The notes under the pieces are model-generated. The model made no database searches. It had not been told where the DNA came from and saw only the letters and a program-made list of their open reading frames with translations. A stretch of 64,000 nucleotides of DNA from Phialemonium atrogriseum (Eukaryota; Ascomycota; Sordariomycetes; Cephalothecales; Cephalothecaceae), in NCBI RefSeq assembly GCF_030411735.1, contig NW_026848140.1:930001-994000 (forward strand), given 5' to 3'. The position numbers and the translations under genes were made by a program. Below, one piece after another: positions 54,361 to 64,000 of this stretch; positions within the stretch are counted from its first letter, which is position 1, and every line of letters starts with the position of its first letter.

Positions 54361-56426
54361 CTAAGCAGGATACGCAGCGCCGTCCCCTCTAAAGTCGCTA
54401 CCAGCCGACCACAGCCCGGCCCCCTTGTCGACCGAGTCAACGGCATAGCGGATGATCTGGCCGCGCCCGAACAGGTCCCTGCGCATACCGGTGACGACGC
54501 CGACCCTGTGGCCCAGCCTGCGCAGGCCCTCGACCGTCTCCTCGGGCATGCCGTCCTCGACGTAGACGGTCAGGTCGAAGACGTCGCCCTCGTCGGGCAT
54601 CCCCGCGCCGATGCACACGCGCGGCGCGTCCAGCGCCTGCTGCGGGTTCAGCCCGCCCACCAGCTGGCCCAGCAGCACCTGCACCTGGCCCTGCGGCTGC
54701 ATGAACCCGCCCATGACGCCGAACACGGAGTGCAGCGACCCGTCCGGCAGGTTGGTCACCAGGCCCGGGATGATGGTGTGGTAGGGCCGCTTGCGGGGCG
54801 CCAGCGCGTTGGGGTGCCCGGCGTCCAGGCTGAAGTTCGCGGCTCGGTTCTGCAGCGTGAAGCCGCACCCCCTGGGGATGATGCAGGTGCCGAAGCCGCC
54901 ATAGTTGGAGTTGATGAAGGACACGGCGTTGCCCTGGGCGTCCGAGCACGCAAAGTAGACCGTGTCGCTGCTGCCGAGCGCGGGGGACCGGCGGTGCGGG
55001 TCGCCGTGCTGCAGCACGCCCGACGCGCGGCCCGGGTCGAAGAGCTGGGCCCGCTCGGCGAGGTAGGCCTGCGAGACGAGCTCGGCCGTCGGGACCTTGA
55101 CGACGTTGGGGTCTGTCACGAACCAGCTCGCGTCGGCGAAGGCGATGCGCAGCGCCTCAAGGATGGCGTGCAGGTAGGGCGCCGTGTTGTGGTCCTGCGG
55201 CCCAAAGGTGGGGATCTTACCCTGCGACTCGAGCTCCTGGACGATGCCCAGCGCCATCAAGGCGACGATCCCCTGCCCGTTGGGCGGGTGCTCCCACAGC
55301 TCGACGCCGTCGGCCCCGTCGGGACCCCCAGCCGCGTTCTGGCCCCGGAACTTCAGGGAGATGGGCTCGACGGGCTCGCTGCCGACCTCCAGGTGGTTCT
55401 TGAGGTCGTCCAGCTCGAGATGCCCGCCGAGGTCTTGGACAACCCTCACCAGCTCCTCGGCTATTCTGCCCGTGTAGAAGCCTTTCTTACCTTCCTTTGC
55501 GAGCGTACGGAACGTGTTCGCCAGCGCCGGGAGCTTCATGATATCACCTGCGCGGGGCGCTCTCACTCCGCCCTCGCCCGCGGGGTCTGCCTTGAGCATC
55601 TCCGCGAAGTTGGGAGATGCCGAGCGCATCAGTCTTTCTGTTCGACCCCACTACCCGCTGGTTGTCAGTCTCTTCCTCGCCCTCCTGCTTCCAGAGCACA
55701 CGCTTTGTCTGGGAGATTGAGGGTATTCTTACATAGTAGGCTGTCAACTCAGAGACAGGAAACCCTTTCTCGCCCAGCTCGATTGCCGGAGCCAGGATTT
55801 GCTCCATGGAGAGCTTCCCGCTGCCGAATCGCTCGATGGTGTCAACCCAGCCGGCAGCCGCGCCGGGGACCGTCACTGCATGGACACTGGTCATGGGAAT
55901 CTTGCCCACTGAGCCGTCCGGAATCTGGAGACTCTTCCTGACCGCCTCAAGGGTGCACTTGCCCCCGGCCCGGCCAGAGCCGTTCATGGCTGAAACCTTG
56001 CCGGTCGAGGCGTCGTAATACAAACAGAACATATCTCCGCCGATACCGGTGGAGCACGGCTCGGTCATGTTCATGCCGGCCGCTGCGAAGAGATGTTAGT
56101 AGGCAACTTTCAACCCTCATCTCCGCGAACTGTCATCGACAAAATAACGGAGTTCATCATACCCACAGCCACGGCGGCGTCCTGGTCCCAGTGTTAGCAA
56201 GGAAGCTACGTTGACCAGCGGGGAGCGGGGGTAAAGTAGGTAAGGTAGGTAAGTAGCTTACAGCCGCGTTGCCCCCCGCATTGAGGATGTCGATTCCGCA
56301 CTTCGCCGCCAGAGGCTGCGTGCAGGAGACGATACCTTTCGTGCTGTGAACGACGCTTCTCGAGCCGGGCCATTTCACGCCAGGGGCCGACGGCGGGGGG
56401 AACACAGAGGCAGTTGTCAGGGGCAT
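54361..56426 (-). CDS. Gamma-glutamyltransferase-like protein (Ntn hydrolase, T3 family)
   Basis: Exons 56262..56426, 56163..56181, 55733..56082 and 54361..55650 give 607 residues. The second exon is a 19-nt microexon: it is needed to read GGNAADAAVAVAAGMNMTEP, the family's N-terminal signature. Introns are 80, 80 and 82 nt with GTAAGC, GTATGA and GTAAGA donors. STGIGGDMFCLYYD and HPPNGQGIVALMALG are family segments. The autocatalytic nucleophile fits the Thr in GSSDTVYFA (about residue 408), followed by NSNYGGFGTCIIPRGCGFTLQNR-type substrate-pocket residues. No signal peptide is seen, so the enzyme may be cytosolic, like YwrD-type members, rather than secreted. It probably cleaves gamma-glutamyl bonds of glutathione or its conjugates. 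The long antisense frame (54508..55941) is a GC-bias shadow. Confidence 0.88.
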
Positions 56427-57296
56427 GTTTGCAGCGCAAGCTTGGATATTCCGTGGTTATACAAAATCTCTAGGAAGAGCGAAGGACCTGTAACTTCAGA
56501 AGACAACCAATAACCGAAATTCCCAGGCAGGAGGATATAACCTATATAGGTGCTTCCTTACTTACATACACATACCTACCTAACCTTAGGGTCAGTCATA
56601 TGTAGGCAGTACCCGACAATGCCCCGCCCGAGGTCTCAAGCAAGAAGTGGAGGCGCTTTCAAACCTTCTCCATTCGGGTTGCCAAGACTCAGGTCTGGCA
56701 ACCAAGTGACACATGAATACCGGCTTTCCTCCGGCTTTCCTCCGGACGTAGGGGCGCTAGGGTGCAGATCTACGCGGTTGAACATGCTCCATCCTTCACG
56801 AACAGAGGGGGAAATGGCCACTACAACCAAAATGATCACGTAAAGTGTGGTTCACCACTTCTTTTGCATGGAACGAACAAGAGAGCCCGAAGCGAAGCCA
56901 TTTTCCATCAAGAAATACAACTCAGAATAGGTCACGCACCCCAATTTGCCAAGACAACGGGCTTTCCGGTCTTCCCTTCCATGGTTTCTGATCCTCGTCA
57001 TTAACATCATGCGCCGCGAGAGCTACCTTTGGATAGATAGGTCGTCTAGGCTTGGAACTCCTCAGCAAGCCCATTCCCCCTCCCTATGCATACCCAGACG
57101 CCAACCTAGTTACCCCTTTCCTTGTCATGACCGAACGAGGGATTCATGTAACGAAAAAAAAAGAAAAGGAAAAAGAAAAGGAAAAGGAAATGCAAAAATC
57201 AAATCGATAATCGTGTACCGGAGTTCAGGTCATCAACGGGGTTAACATCAGAATATCTGGAAGGCGACCCAATGTCCAGTCTTTGCCTAGACAAGT
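56427..57296. other. Intergenic, gamma-GT promoter / FHA gene 3' end
   Basis: This contains a purine tract of G/A (57153-57190) just beyond the FHA gene's stop and ACCTACCTAACC-type words near 56574-56585. No gene-like frame is seen. Confidence 0.55.
57153..57190. repeat. Purine tract (GA4-9 units)
   Basis: 38 bases of only A and G, made of irregular AAAAG/AAAAGG units. It lies about 105 bp past the FHA gene stop and could be 3' UTR. Its length is likely to be unstable. Confidence 0.8.
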
Positions 57297-59596
57297 TCAG
57301 GTAAAAGATGGGGCAGTATAAATAAGAGTGGTCATAATGGTCGCAGCAACTGTCGCGCCGCCGAGGGCCGCGTAACCAATCTTCTCTGCGACCTGTCGCA
57401 GGCGCATTCGCTTCGCTGGCCTGGCAGGATCCGGCCGGCTCCGAGTCTGAATGATCGTCCCCTGTGGCCAGCTTGGGAAAGCTGGCTGGAAACCAGGAGA
57501 AGTGCCACTCATGACATCGGCTACGGATTGATGAGGCACACCAGTAGACCAAGTTGGGTAAAGCGCAGTCGCCCAGCGCCGCTCTGCCTTAGAGACCTTG
57601 GAGATATCAGCTGCCTTCCGCTTGCCCTTCCGGTCGGTAGCCGCAGGCTCATCAGGCTGTGCTGGGCAGTTGTCAACGATGTCGGCAATACCAACATGGG
57701 TTCTGCGGCTCTGGCTGGGCTCGCCCTCGAGGACAGCCTGCAGGGCCTTTTTCTTTTGCTGAAACTCGAACGCGCTGATGCCATCGATGCCATCCGCAGC
57801 CTCGGGCGCGGTTGGCAAAGGCTGCCAAACATTGTCGGGAACACTCTTCGCGCTATTCAGGAAATCATCTCCAGCCTTGAGCAATGGGAACATTGCCACC
57901 GGTTGGTGATGCGCCGATGAGGATTCCGTAACGTTGTTGTTTCCCTTGGGCCCCGAGCCATTTTCACTGGCTTCGACAGCGCCAGTCTCGGGCCCCAGTA
58001 CGTCTGCAGACGACTTGTCGGTGGTAGAGGTTTCGATTTGAAGGGGCTTGGGAACCGCCAAGCCAGATGAGCTTCCTGGATTCTCGACTGGATTCTCGAG
58101 CGGGTTCAAGATAGAGGGAACGCTAACGCGAGAAGAAGCCGTAACGTAAGTGGGTTCGGAATTGTGAGGCTCGAGTTCCATGGGGGACGAATCACCGGCC
58201 TTGTCATCGGCTAGGACCTCTGTAGTCGGCTGGTCATGGACTGAGACTTGCTCAGCTTCCCTAGCTGTGGTCTCTTCGGCCGGCGCATCGTCCCAAATCG
58301 CTGCGTCCGGATCATCTACCCAGTCGCCAGGTAAGCCCATCTGGCACATAATAAGCCGGAGCGATTTCTTACCTTCGTCAATCAATCCGTCCTCGGAAGA
58401 ATACATCGGCTCAAAGTCAAGATCATCTTCCAGATCTTCCAGATCGGTATCGAAGGGATCTTGTACCAGATACAAGTGGCTATCGGTGTCGCTGAGTCTA
58501 CTCATCTCACCGTCACTGATATCGCTGACATCGCTGATATCGCTGATATCGCTGATATCGCTGTCTCCTTCATCTTCGTCTTCGGAGATCGAGTACGGTG
58601 GTGACCGAGCATCACGCCTAGGGATGCTCGACCCATACATGTTCCGTTCAGATCGATCTTCAGCCACGGATGCAGGACTGCGCGCTTCGGAAGACGTGAG
58701 GACGAGAATGCGTCCGGTAGTCTTGTCATCGATCCTGTCGTCGGCCCTGTCACTGATCCTTATCGGAGGGCTGGCGTAGTGGCCCGTAAGGTCCGCAACA
58801 TTTCCCGGGGCGTAGCGAGCAAGATCAACAAGGCCATCGAGTGATCTGACCATGGCTTCAGGCTTGGGGTTCTCCTTGCCATCATCGCTCGAGTAGCCCT
58901 CTTCCACATCTGAACCCTCCGGAACCGCGAAGGTGGAACACCCCGCACTTTGGACACGGCTGTAGGTGTGAGTTAGCATGTCTAACTTGAATGGTGGGAT
59001 ATTGCTAGTCAGGGTAATACCTTCTATTGAACGCGATGCCAACCTTCACTTTCGCTGGGGTAAAAGCCTCCCCGTTACGCAAGATTGGCACTCCAAATCT
59101 GATGCGATCGCCGTCGTGGACTTCGCGGGGTTCCTTTACGGGGAGGCGCTCGTCCTCATCGTTGATATATGTCCCGTGAAGTGACCCAAGGTCACGGAGA
59201 TTGACAACCTGAAACATAGTCAGTAGCTGTCTATTGGGGGTAGGCGGGCGGCGAGGAGGTGAAGTGTACCTGATTATTGAAGTCGGCAACAATTTCGGCG
59301 TGCTCTCTTGACATGACCGGTGAATCGAGCCAGCCGTTCTCTTCTGTCGCTATAAATCCCTTTGCATGGTCCTTGCTAGCCCGACCAAGAGATACAGAAT
59401 TATTGGTTCGGTCGAGGCGGATGCTGCGGTGGGGGATCTCGATGCAGTTATGGCCCTGCACGATGAGGTTGACGATGACTTTGAACTGGTTAGTAGATGA
59501 TTCCGGCATAGTGGTAGGCAACGGCGGAGAGGAGACGCGGCGGCGGATAGGACAAGCGTAGGACTTACCATTAGCCACGGGCTCGCAAGTTTCCAT
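57297..59596 (-). CDS. FHA-domain protein with C-terminal membrane anchor
   Basis: Exons 59569..59596, 59270..59478, 59021..59208 and 57297..58959 give 695 residues. The FHA domain is split over the first three exons: SIRLDRTNNSVSLGRASKDH, SPVMSREHAEIVADFNNQ (the Ser-Arg-x-x-His core), and VVNLRDLGSLHGTYINDED with GDRIRFG. The middle is acidic and disordered, with an SDISDISDISDVSDIS run. A basic stretch (KRMRLRQVAEK) precedes one hydrophobic segment (AALGGATVAATIMTTLIYTA) and a four-residue tail, so the protein is probably tail-anchored with the FHA domain in the cytosol. Fungal FHA-plus-tail-anchor proteins include STRIPAK members (Far9/Far10, PRO45) at the ER and nuclear envelope, but no coiled coil is evident here, so that link is tentative. 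The first intron must skip a CAG four bases after the branch A and use CAAAG. Confidence 0.82.
58505..58565 (-). repeat. 9-bp tandem repeat coding for SDI units
   Basis: Units of GCTGATATC (plus strand) repeat about six times within the FHA gene, encoding (SDI)n with one Val variant. Expansion leaves the frame intact. Confidence 0.8.
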
Positions 59597-60338
59597 GTTG
59601 CTTACTTTGTCGAATATGTTGAGAACTAGGGAAGGTCTTAGGTTGCGGTCGAGGACTCAAGGTGCAGGTCAGACAGGATGGCCGGCTCGGCCAACTCGGG
59701 CGACTCAGGCGACTCAGACTCGAGCTCGCTTGAAGGAAGCAGACGGTGGCCCCAATAACGTTGGACCGCCGTGACTGGCAGTCGGGATGCGGCTCGATAG
59801 GTGCTCGATGGCTCGGAGGATTCGGAGGACTCGGAGGACTCTAAGTGGGCGAGTTTGGAAGATGTGTTTTGTTGGGAGGAAGCTGTGCCAGGACGAGGAA
59901 GGGAGGTATGAATGGGTTGGTGAAGTGCGCGAAGGTGGGGTTGGTCTAGGCAGACGGCGGGCATCCGATAAAAGGTAAGGTACCTGGGCAGGTGGCTTAT
60001 CGGGGTTGGTTGGGGTCACTTCAGCTGCAAAAGGTTCAGAAGGAAGACAGGTGACACCGAAGAGCGCATGAATAGATACGGAATACCCAGGTAGGTTTGG
60101 AAGCGGATTCGAGGTAAGGGTGGAATAACTGAGGTATTGCCCTTACCAAACCTTAGGCACCTTTGTTTCACAAGCCCAAACTAAACTCACTCTCAAGTCA
60201 TCTTTCGCAACTCGAGGTGCGGGGTTAGATACGTCAAGGGGGGTGCTACAAACGGGATCTCGAAGAGGGGCAGCACTGCGAGCTAGGTAGGTAAGAAACA
60301 TCGAAGCTTGTCTCGTCCTTTGCTTCTTACCACTACCC

Positions 60339-60354
60339 ACCTACCTACCTACCT
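60339..60354. repeat. Microsatellite (ACCT)4
   Basis: Four exact ACCT units, within a region also rich in AGGTAGGT words (for example 60285-60292). It is one of many ACCT/AGGT motifs in the gaps of this window. Confidence 0.85.
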
Positions 60355-60839
60355 ACTATAAGTACAGACATGACCCTTAGATTGGATGGTAAACGCGGCA
60401 ATCTGTTTCCAAATCCGCCGCTCAAAGACTTCAGCTTCGAGGCTGCCTCCCTGTAGCAGCGTCAGCTGTTCAGGTTGCAGCGGTTAAGAGCTACCCGCAC
60501 ATATGCCCCACTTCAAACCTTCGAACCTCGAGGCCTCCCTCCTTCTCTGGGAGAGTTCAATGCGTAGGTATCTCCGAAAAGTGCATCCCATTCCGGATCA
60601 CCACAAAGTTGCAACCACTGCTCTCATCGCTATTCTACCATGCCTTGGTGCATTCCTGTCCTTTAGGTGCCAGTAGATATGTGTCTCAGGTACAGTCATC
60701 CACGCCTTGTGTTAGTCATTCGCCAAGTACCTACATAGCAAGGGTTAATAAGGACCGGACCCACCAACTGGGCCTGCCAAGATTACCAGGGATTCCCCAG
60801 GATCAAGTCTTCGCGTGCAGGGGCAGACACCAGCAGGTA

Positions 60840-60975
60840 ATTGCCAGGTGCTAATTTATTGGCAGACCCGCCAGGGCCTTTGCTGGGGTCGAAGCTGTCG
60901 CTATTGCCAAGCAGGGTCACTGTTGCCAAAGCAGAATCGCCGGGGCTAAAACAGCAATATCGCTGTTGTCGCTGC
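60840..60975 (+). repeat. Dispersed intergenic repeat, copy 3
   Basis: It starts ATTGCCAGGTGCTAATTTAT at 60840, then TGGCAGACCCGCCAGGGCC, matching copy 1 in the opposite orientation, followed by degenerate CTGTCGCTATTGCCA / CACTGTTGCCAAAGC / ATCGCTGTTGTCGCTG units. Non-coding. The downstream limit is uncertain and may reach about 61030. Confidence 0.45.
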
Positions 60976-61499
60976 CGCTAAGATCGTTGCCAAAGCGGCC
61001 GCGGCTTCTTTTGCCGTTACAGTTGCTTATTAGAGTTGAAGTTGTTGGGCATCTGACATCTGGCGGAAATGAGTCGCCGGCCCGTTTGCCATCTGGAGCG
61101 CACAGACCCCATATGTGCTGAGACACCTCTCTTCCCCACCCCTATGTGGATACTAGCATAGTGGCCTGGGGAATCATTGGCATACGTCAGGCCCTAGCCC
61201 TGCATTTTGCCACGCCGCCAGGCGCCTCCCCAATGTCTTGGATGATATGATGCCAACATCCGGCGAATGTCCAAGTATAAAACGCTAACCATAGCCCTAT
61301 CGAACAACCTCAGCGATGGCCCTGCATCTATTTTCGTATAAAGCCAGACGGAACCTCCGCATTGACACGATTTCCACATTTAACCCGTTACCCCAAACCT
61401 GACCCGACGGCTGTCATCCAAATCCAACAGCGTCTTCGCCAAACACTATCGACATCTGGCTTGCCGTCGCATATATCCAATACCCGAGAAGCCGACAAA

Positions 61500-62915
61500 A
61501 TGCGCGACCTACGGAAGAAGATTCTGCTAGAGAGTGGGAAGACGCTCTCGCGCAAGGCGCGGACAAAGCAAGGGTTGGCGGACTACACGCCAGCCCATTC
61601 TTCTAACAATTCGCGCGCTACCTCGCAAACCAGTTCGCGCGCTCCAAGCCGCTATGCGTCGGAGGAAGAAGACGGCGCCAGTGATTCCGAGGACGACGAT
61701 GCCAGCACGCGTTCCGACGACCCGTTAGACAGCGATCATGGTACTGCTTGGACGGAACGGCTGCAATCCCGGGTGGACGAATTAAAGACTCGCAAACGCA
61801 GTGTACAGGACCGCGAAGACACGTTGATAGGCTATATCGAGCTTTTGCGCCGTCACTTTGTTCCCGAAGAATATATGAGTGACTACATTTCAGACATCAT
61901 CCCGGCCCTCTTGAGGGGCGTCACCGCCGGCGGCAGCACGGGAGAGCGTTTGCTCGCTGTGAGAGCGATCACTGTTACGGCCCTTACCTACCCGTCGGAA
62001 ACGGTATTCGACCATGTCTTCCAGACTTTGAAAGGATTGTGTCAGGATGAGGAAGAAGAGAAGGTGAAAGTCGAGGCAATCCATGCGCTGAGCATCTCGG
62101 TCCTCTACGGAGGCGGCTCTACGACTGATTATGACGATGTCTTGGACTTTTTCATGACCATCGTCGAGAGCGATGGCGTCGCGGCAGAGGCAGAGGACAG
62201 TGGGCCTGTGGTGACGGCAGCACTCCAGGCATGGGCTCTCGTTGCGACTTACGTCGAGGATCTGACAGAACAGAGCGAGCAAGCAATGGACGTGTTTATG
62301 GAACAGCTGGACAGCACCGATGTAAGCGTTCAGACAAGCGCCGGATCCAACATCGCGCTTCTATTCGAAGCAGCGCGTGATTATGAGGAGGAAACCGGGA
62401 CGCCGATGAATCTTCAGTATGACCATCACAAGATTTCGGCACGCATGTCGGAAGCCGTTCGAATGTCACCAAAGAGCGTCTCGAGGAAAGACCGGAAACA
62501 CCTGCGGTCGAGTTTCTTGAGCATTTCCACGTCGCTTGAGCGAGGCTTGGGACCGGGATACTCGACGGCCGGTCGAGGAGGAGTCAACCCTCACACTGGC
62601 GGGCGGAAGATGGATGGGGCGAGCGAATTCCAGGAGTTTGGATATCGGGAGAAAGTCCGTGTGCACGACCAGTTCATTACCATTGACACCTGGGCTCTTC
62701 AGACAAGAGTACAAGCCCTCAAAACGCACCTTCGGTCTGGGTTTGGCGTACATTTCCTGGAGAACCCGTTGGTTCAGGAGATGCTTGAGTCGGCCCAGGT
62801 GCAACAGGTTTTGGGCCCAGGTGCAGCGAAGAGGCTTAGAAACGCTGGGGAAAGCTTGCCTGAAGAGAGCGATGAGCCTGTTAAAGATTCTACTGAGGGT
62901 ACCGGGGATGCCTAA
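61500..62915 (+). CDS. IFRD-family protein (interferon-related developmental regulator)
   Basis: This is a single exon of 471 residues from the ATG at 61500 (MRDLRKKILLESGKTLSRKA); the frame is open back to 61362 but starts there with TTG. After a Ser/Arg-rich disordered region and an acidic stretch (EEEDGASDSEDDDAS), a helical-repeat domain runs from about residue 80 to 330: WTERLQSRVDELKTRKRSVQ, REDTLIGYIELLRRHFVPEE, then SSTGERLLAVRAITVTALT-like and KVKVEAIHALSISVLYGG. The conserved C-terminal block is RKDRKHLRSSFLSI...FGYREKVRVHDQFITIDTWA, typical of IFRD proteins. Animal and plant members act as transcriptional co-regulators and in translation-related stress; the fungal role is little known. 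The match to the family is good. Confidence 0.85.
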   Translation: MRDLRKKILLESGKTLSRKARTKQGLADYTPAHSSNNSRATSQTSSRAPSRYASEEEDGASDSEDDDASTRSDDPLDSDHGTAWTERLQSRVDELKTRKRSVQDREDTLIGYIELLRRHFVPEEYMSDYISDIIPALLRGVTAGGSTGERLLAVRAITVTALTYPSETVFDHVFQTLKGLCQDEEEEKVKVEAIHALSISVLYGGGSTTDYDDVLDFFMTIVESDGVAAEAEDSGPVVTAALQAWALVATYVEDLTEQSEQAMDVFMEQLDSTDVSVQTSAGSNIALLFEAARDYEEETGTPMNLQYDHHKISARMSEAVRMSPKSVSRKDRKHLRSSFLSISTSLERGLGPGYSTAGRGGVNPHTGGRKMDGASEFQEFGYREKVRVHDQFITIDTWALQTRVQALKTHLRSGFGVHFLENPLVQEMLESAQVQQVLGPGAAKRLRNAGESLPEESDEPVKDSTEGTGDA

Positions 62916-64000
62916 GACTTCCGTGATCGAGCAGGGCATCTCTATGTAATTAGCGGAGATTCTGGTGCGGCCGGCTTGACATTTGGATGAGCACAGTTCC
63001 AGCATCATTTTCTTTTTTCAATGTTTTTCTGTTTGCCGGTCTGCTTCATCTTGATTCAGTCAGTCACACTTGGAGTTCGGGTGCGCGAAGGCATTGCATC
63101 GGACCAGCGGAAACACGGCGGCGTTGTGCAAGGGGCCTGCACTACCATAGCAGAATTCTGTCCAGATTTGTTTCCCGATCCTAGCACTTACGCTTACGAT
63201 GTGACATGCTCCTGCAGGTAGTCGACGGCGCCCTGCAGCAAGTACTCTGTTTCTGCGGTGATGGGATGGGACTTCCACCAGTTGGGTTGCGCACTTGCTC
63301 TCGTTGCCCCGGGAGAGTCAAACGCACCCCTTGACATGAAGGTACAATAGGTTAACAGTAGTGTGTGATGAAATGCATGCAGCCGTTTGAAGCTTGGGAT
63401 CCAGAGTGAGACCAAGTCAGGATGGACGAGTACGAAGAGGGACAGAGTTTGCGTTGGCCCAACGGCACGTCCCGAAAGGTGAGCGCACACTACCCAGTGG
63501 GGTGACGGGAGGGTGGCACTAGTGTCATATCGGTGACGACAAGAGCTGATTCAGGCGGTACCTGTCCCACAGCGTTGTGGCTGGCGTTGTTCGGTTGGAA
63601 TGGATACAAGCCCGCGGCTTCTACGGAATGTTTGACCCAAGTTCTGAGCCCTGCCAGGCTGGCAAGGCCCGTCTCGAGACTATCTTGGTTCCATGTCAAC
63701 CTGGGAGTTGTCAACCAGTGTACAGCTGGCAAATAAATAGTCCGGGGAAGCAAGATCGAGTATAGTCCAAGGGTAGCAAACGGGGCTTGTGCTGTCATCG
63801 TATTTCATTGTATTTGATTTTGTTTTATTTACCTACCGTATCGCTGTAACTAAAAGTACCTACCTACAACGTACCTAGATATAGGTTGGTACCCTGACCT
63901 GCGCTAGTAGTTATAGTTACTGTGGTAGTTTGTCGCCCCAGCCCCCGCTCTTTTCTGCCCAATGTCAACAAACCCGATTTGCCTCCTCACTGAGTGTTCC
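62916..64000. other. Right-end region without a clear gene
   Basis: This is the IFRD 3' flank and beyond. Minus-strand frames at 63194..63490 (begins with GTG) and 63490..63798 (begins with ATG, 102 residues) could be exons of a gene but show no domain and no persuasive splice pair. ACCTACCTACAACGTACCTAG lies near 63858-63878. Nothing else is seen. Confidence 0.45.

Larger units (their letters stand above)
59597..61499. other. 1.9-kb divergent intergenic region, FHA / IFRD
   Basis: This is the promoter region of two divergent genes. It contains Ser/Glu-rich minus-strand frames (59638..60019) that I do not accept as coding, an ACCT microsatellite (60339-60354) and the dispersed repeat copy 3 (60840-60975). 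No RNA gene is seen. Confidence 0.55.

Noticed and set aside
54508..55941. 477-codon plus-strand open frame over the gamma-GT gene
   Set aside because: It is an antisense shadow of a GC-rich coding exon; it has no domain and crosses an intron of the real gene.
57297..59042. Long minus-strand frame starting in intron 3 of the FHA gene
   Set aside because: Its first 27 codons are intronic; splicing at 58959/59021 joins instead to the FHA domain.
63194..63798. Two adjacent minus-strand frames at the right end
   Set aside because: One starts with GTG, no splice pair links them convincingly, and neither has a domain; left as unassigned.

Overview
The window is nuclear DNA from a filamentous ascomycete (Pezizomycotina), most likely a Sordariomycete of the Sordariales/Chaetomiaceae kind. 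The evidence is short introns (about 49-113 nt) with GTRNGY donors and CTAAC-type branch sites, GC-biased third codon positions, single genes in both orientations with no operons, and families restricted to filamentous fungi (WetA, an Aft1-type bZIP, DUF3433, Sur7/PalI, Flc-type TRP-like protein). No rRNA, convincing tRNA, CRISPR array, transposon ORF or phage-like region was seen.

Layout. 1-6440: end of a p24 cargo receptor (Erv25-like), SDH assembly factor 2, kinetochore Dsn1, and an ATF/CREB bZIP factor with a 2.7-kb gene-free upstream region. 9150-14188: a GST-like protein and an Fhl1-type FHA/forkhead factor. 15512-19970: a four-pass membrane protein with repeated PPSR motifs, a MOT1-family molybdate transporter with a probable GC-AG intron, and a Sur7/PalI protein. 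21010-26201: a probable mitochondrial hypothetical protein, an SRPK-like kinase with a frameshift at the DFG motif, and a BTB protein. 29014-33458: an unknown protein and the conidial regulator WetA. 34634-42064: an Flc-type TRP-like protein and a DUF3433 membrane protein. 43630-47499: an atypical Ras-like GTPase, the mitochondrial protease OMA1 and a frameshifted dual-specificity phosphatase. About 47.6-48.1 kb holds what looks like the remains of a decayed gene. 50106-62915: a GPI-anchored GH16 glucanase with a 29-copy minisatellite, glutaredoxin Grx5, a gamma-glutamyltransferase, a tail-anchored FHA protein and an IFRD-family protein.

How the genes relate. There is no metabolic cluster. 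Loose themes are mitochondrial upkeep (SDHAF2, OMA1, Grx5, the hypothetical at 21-22 kb), cell wall and plasma membrane (GH16-GPI, Sur7, Flc, DUF3433), stress and development regulators (Atf1-type bZIP, Fhl1, WetA), and glutathione chemistry (GST; Grx5 and gamma-GT as convergent neighbours).

Gene models were built by joining exons by eye, checking that the reading frame continues across each splice pair. Several long open frames are misleading: start codons at GTG/TTG, introns of 3n length that stay open, and one unspliced intron that cancels a frameshift. No clear new biological system was found. The best leads are the frameshifted kinase and phosphatase, the GC-AG intron, a dispersed intergenic repeat family and the relic region.
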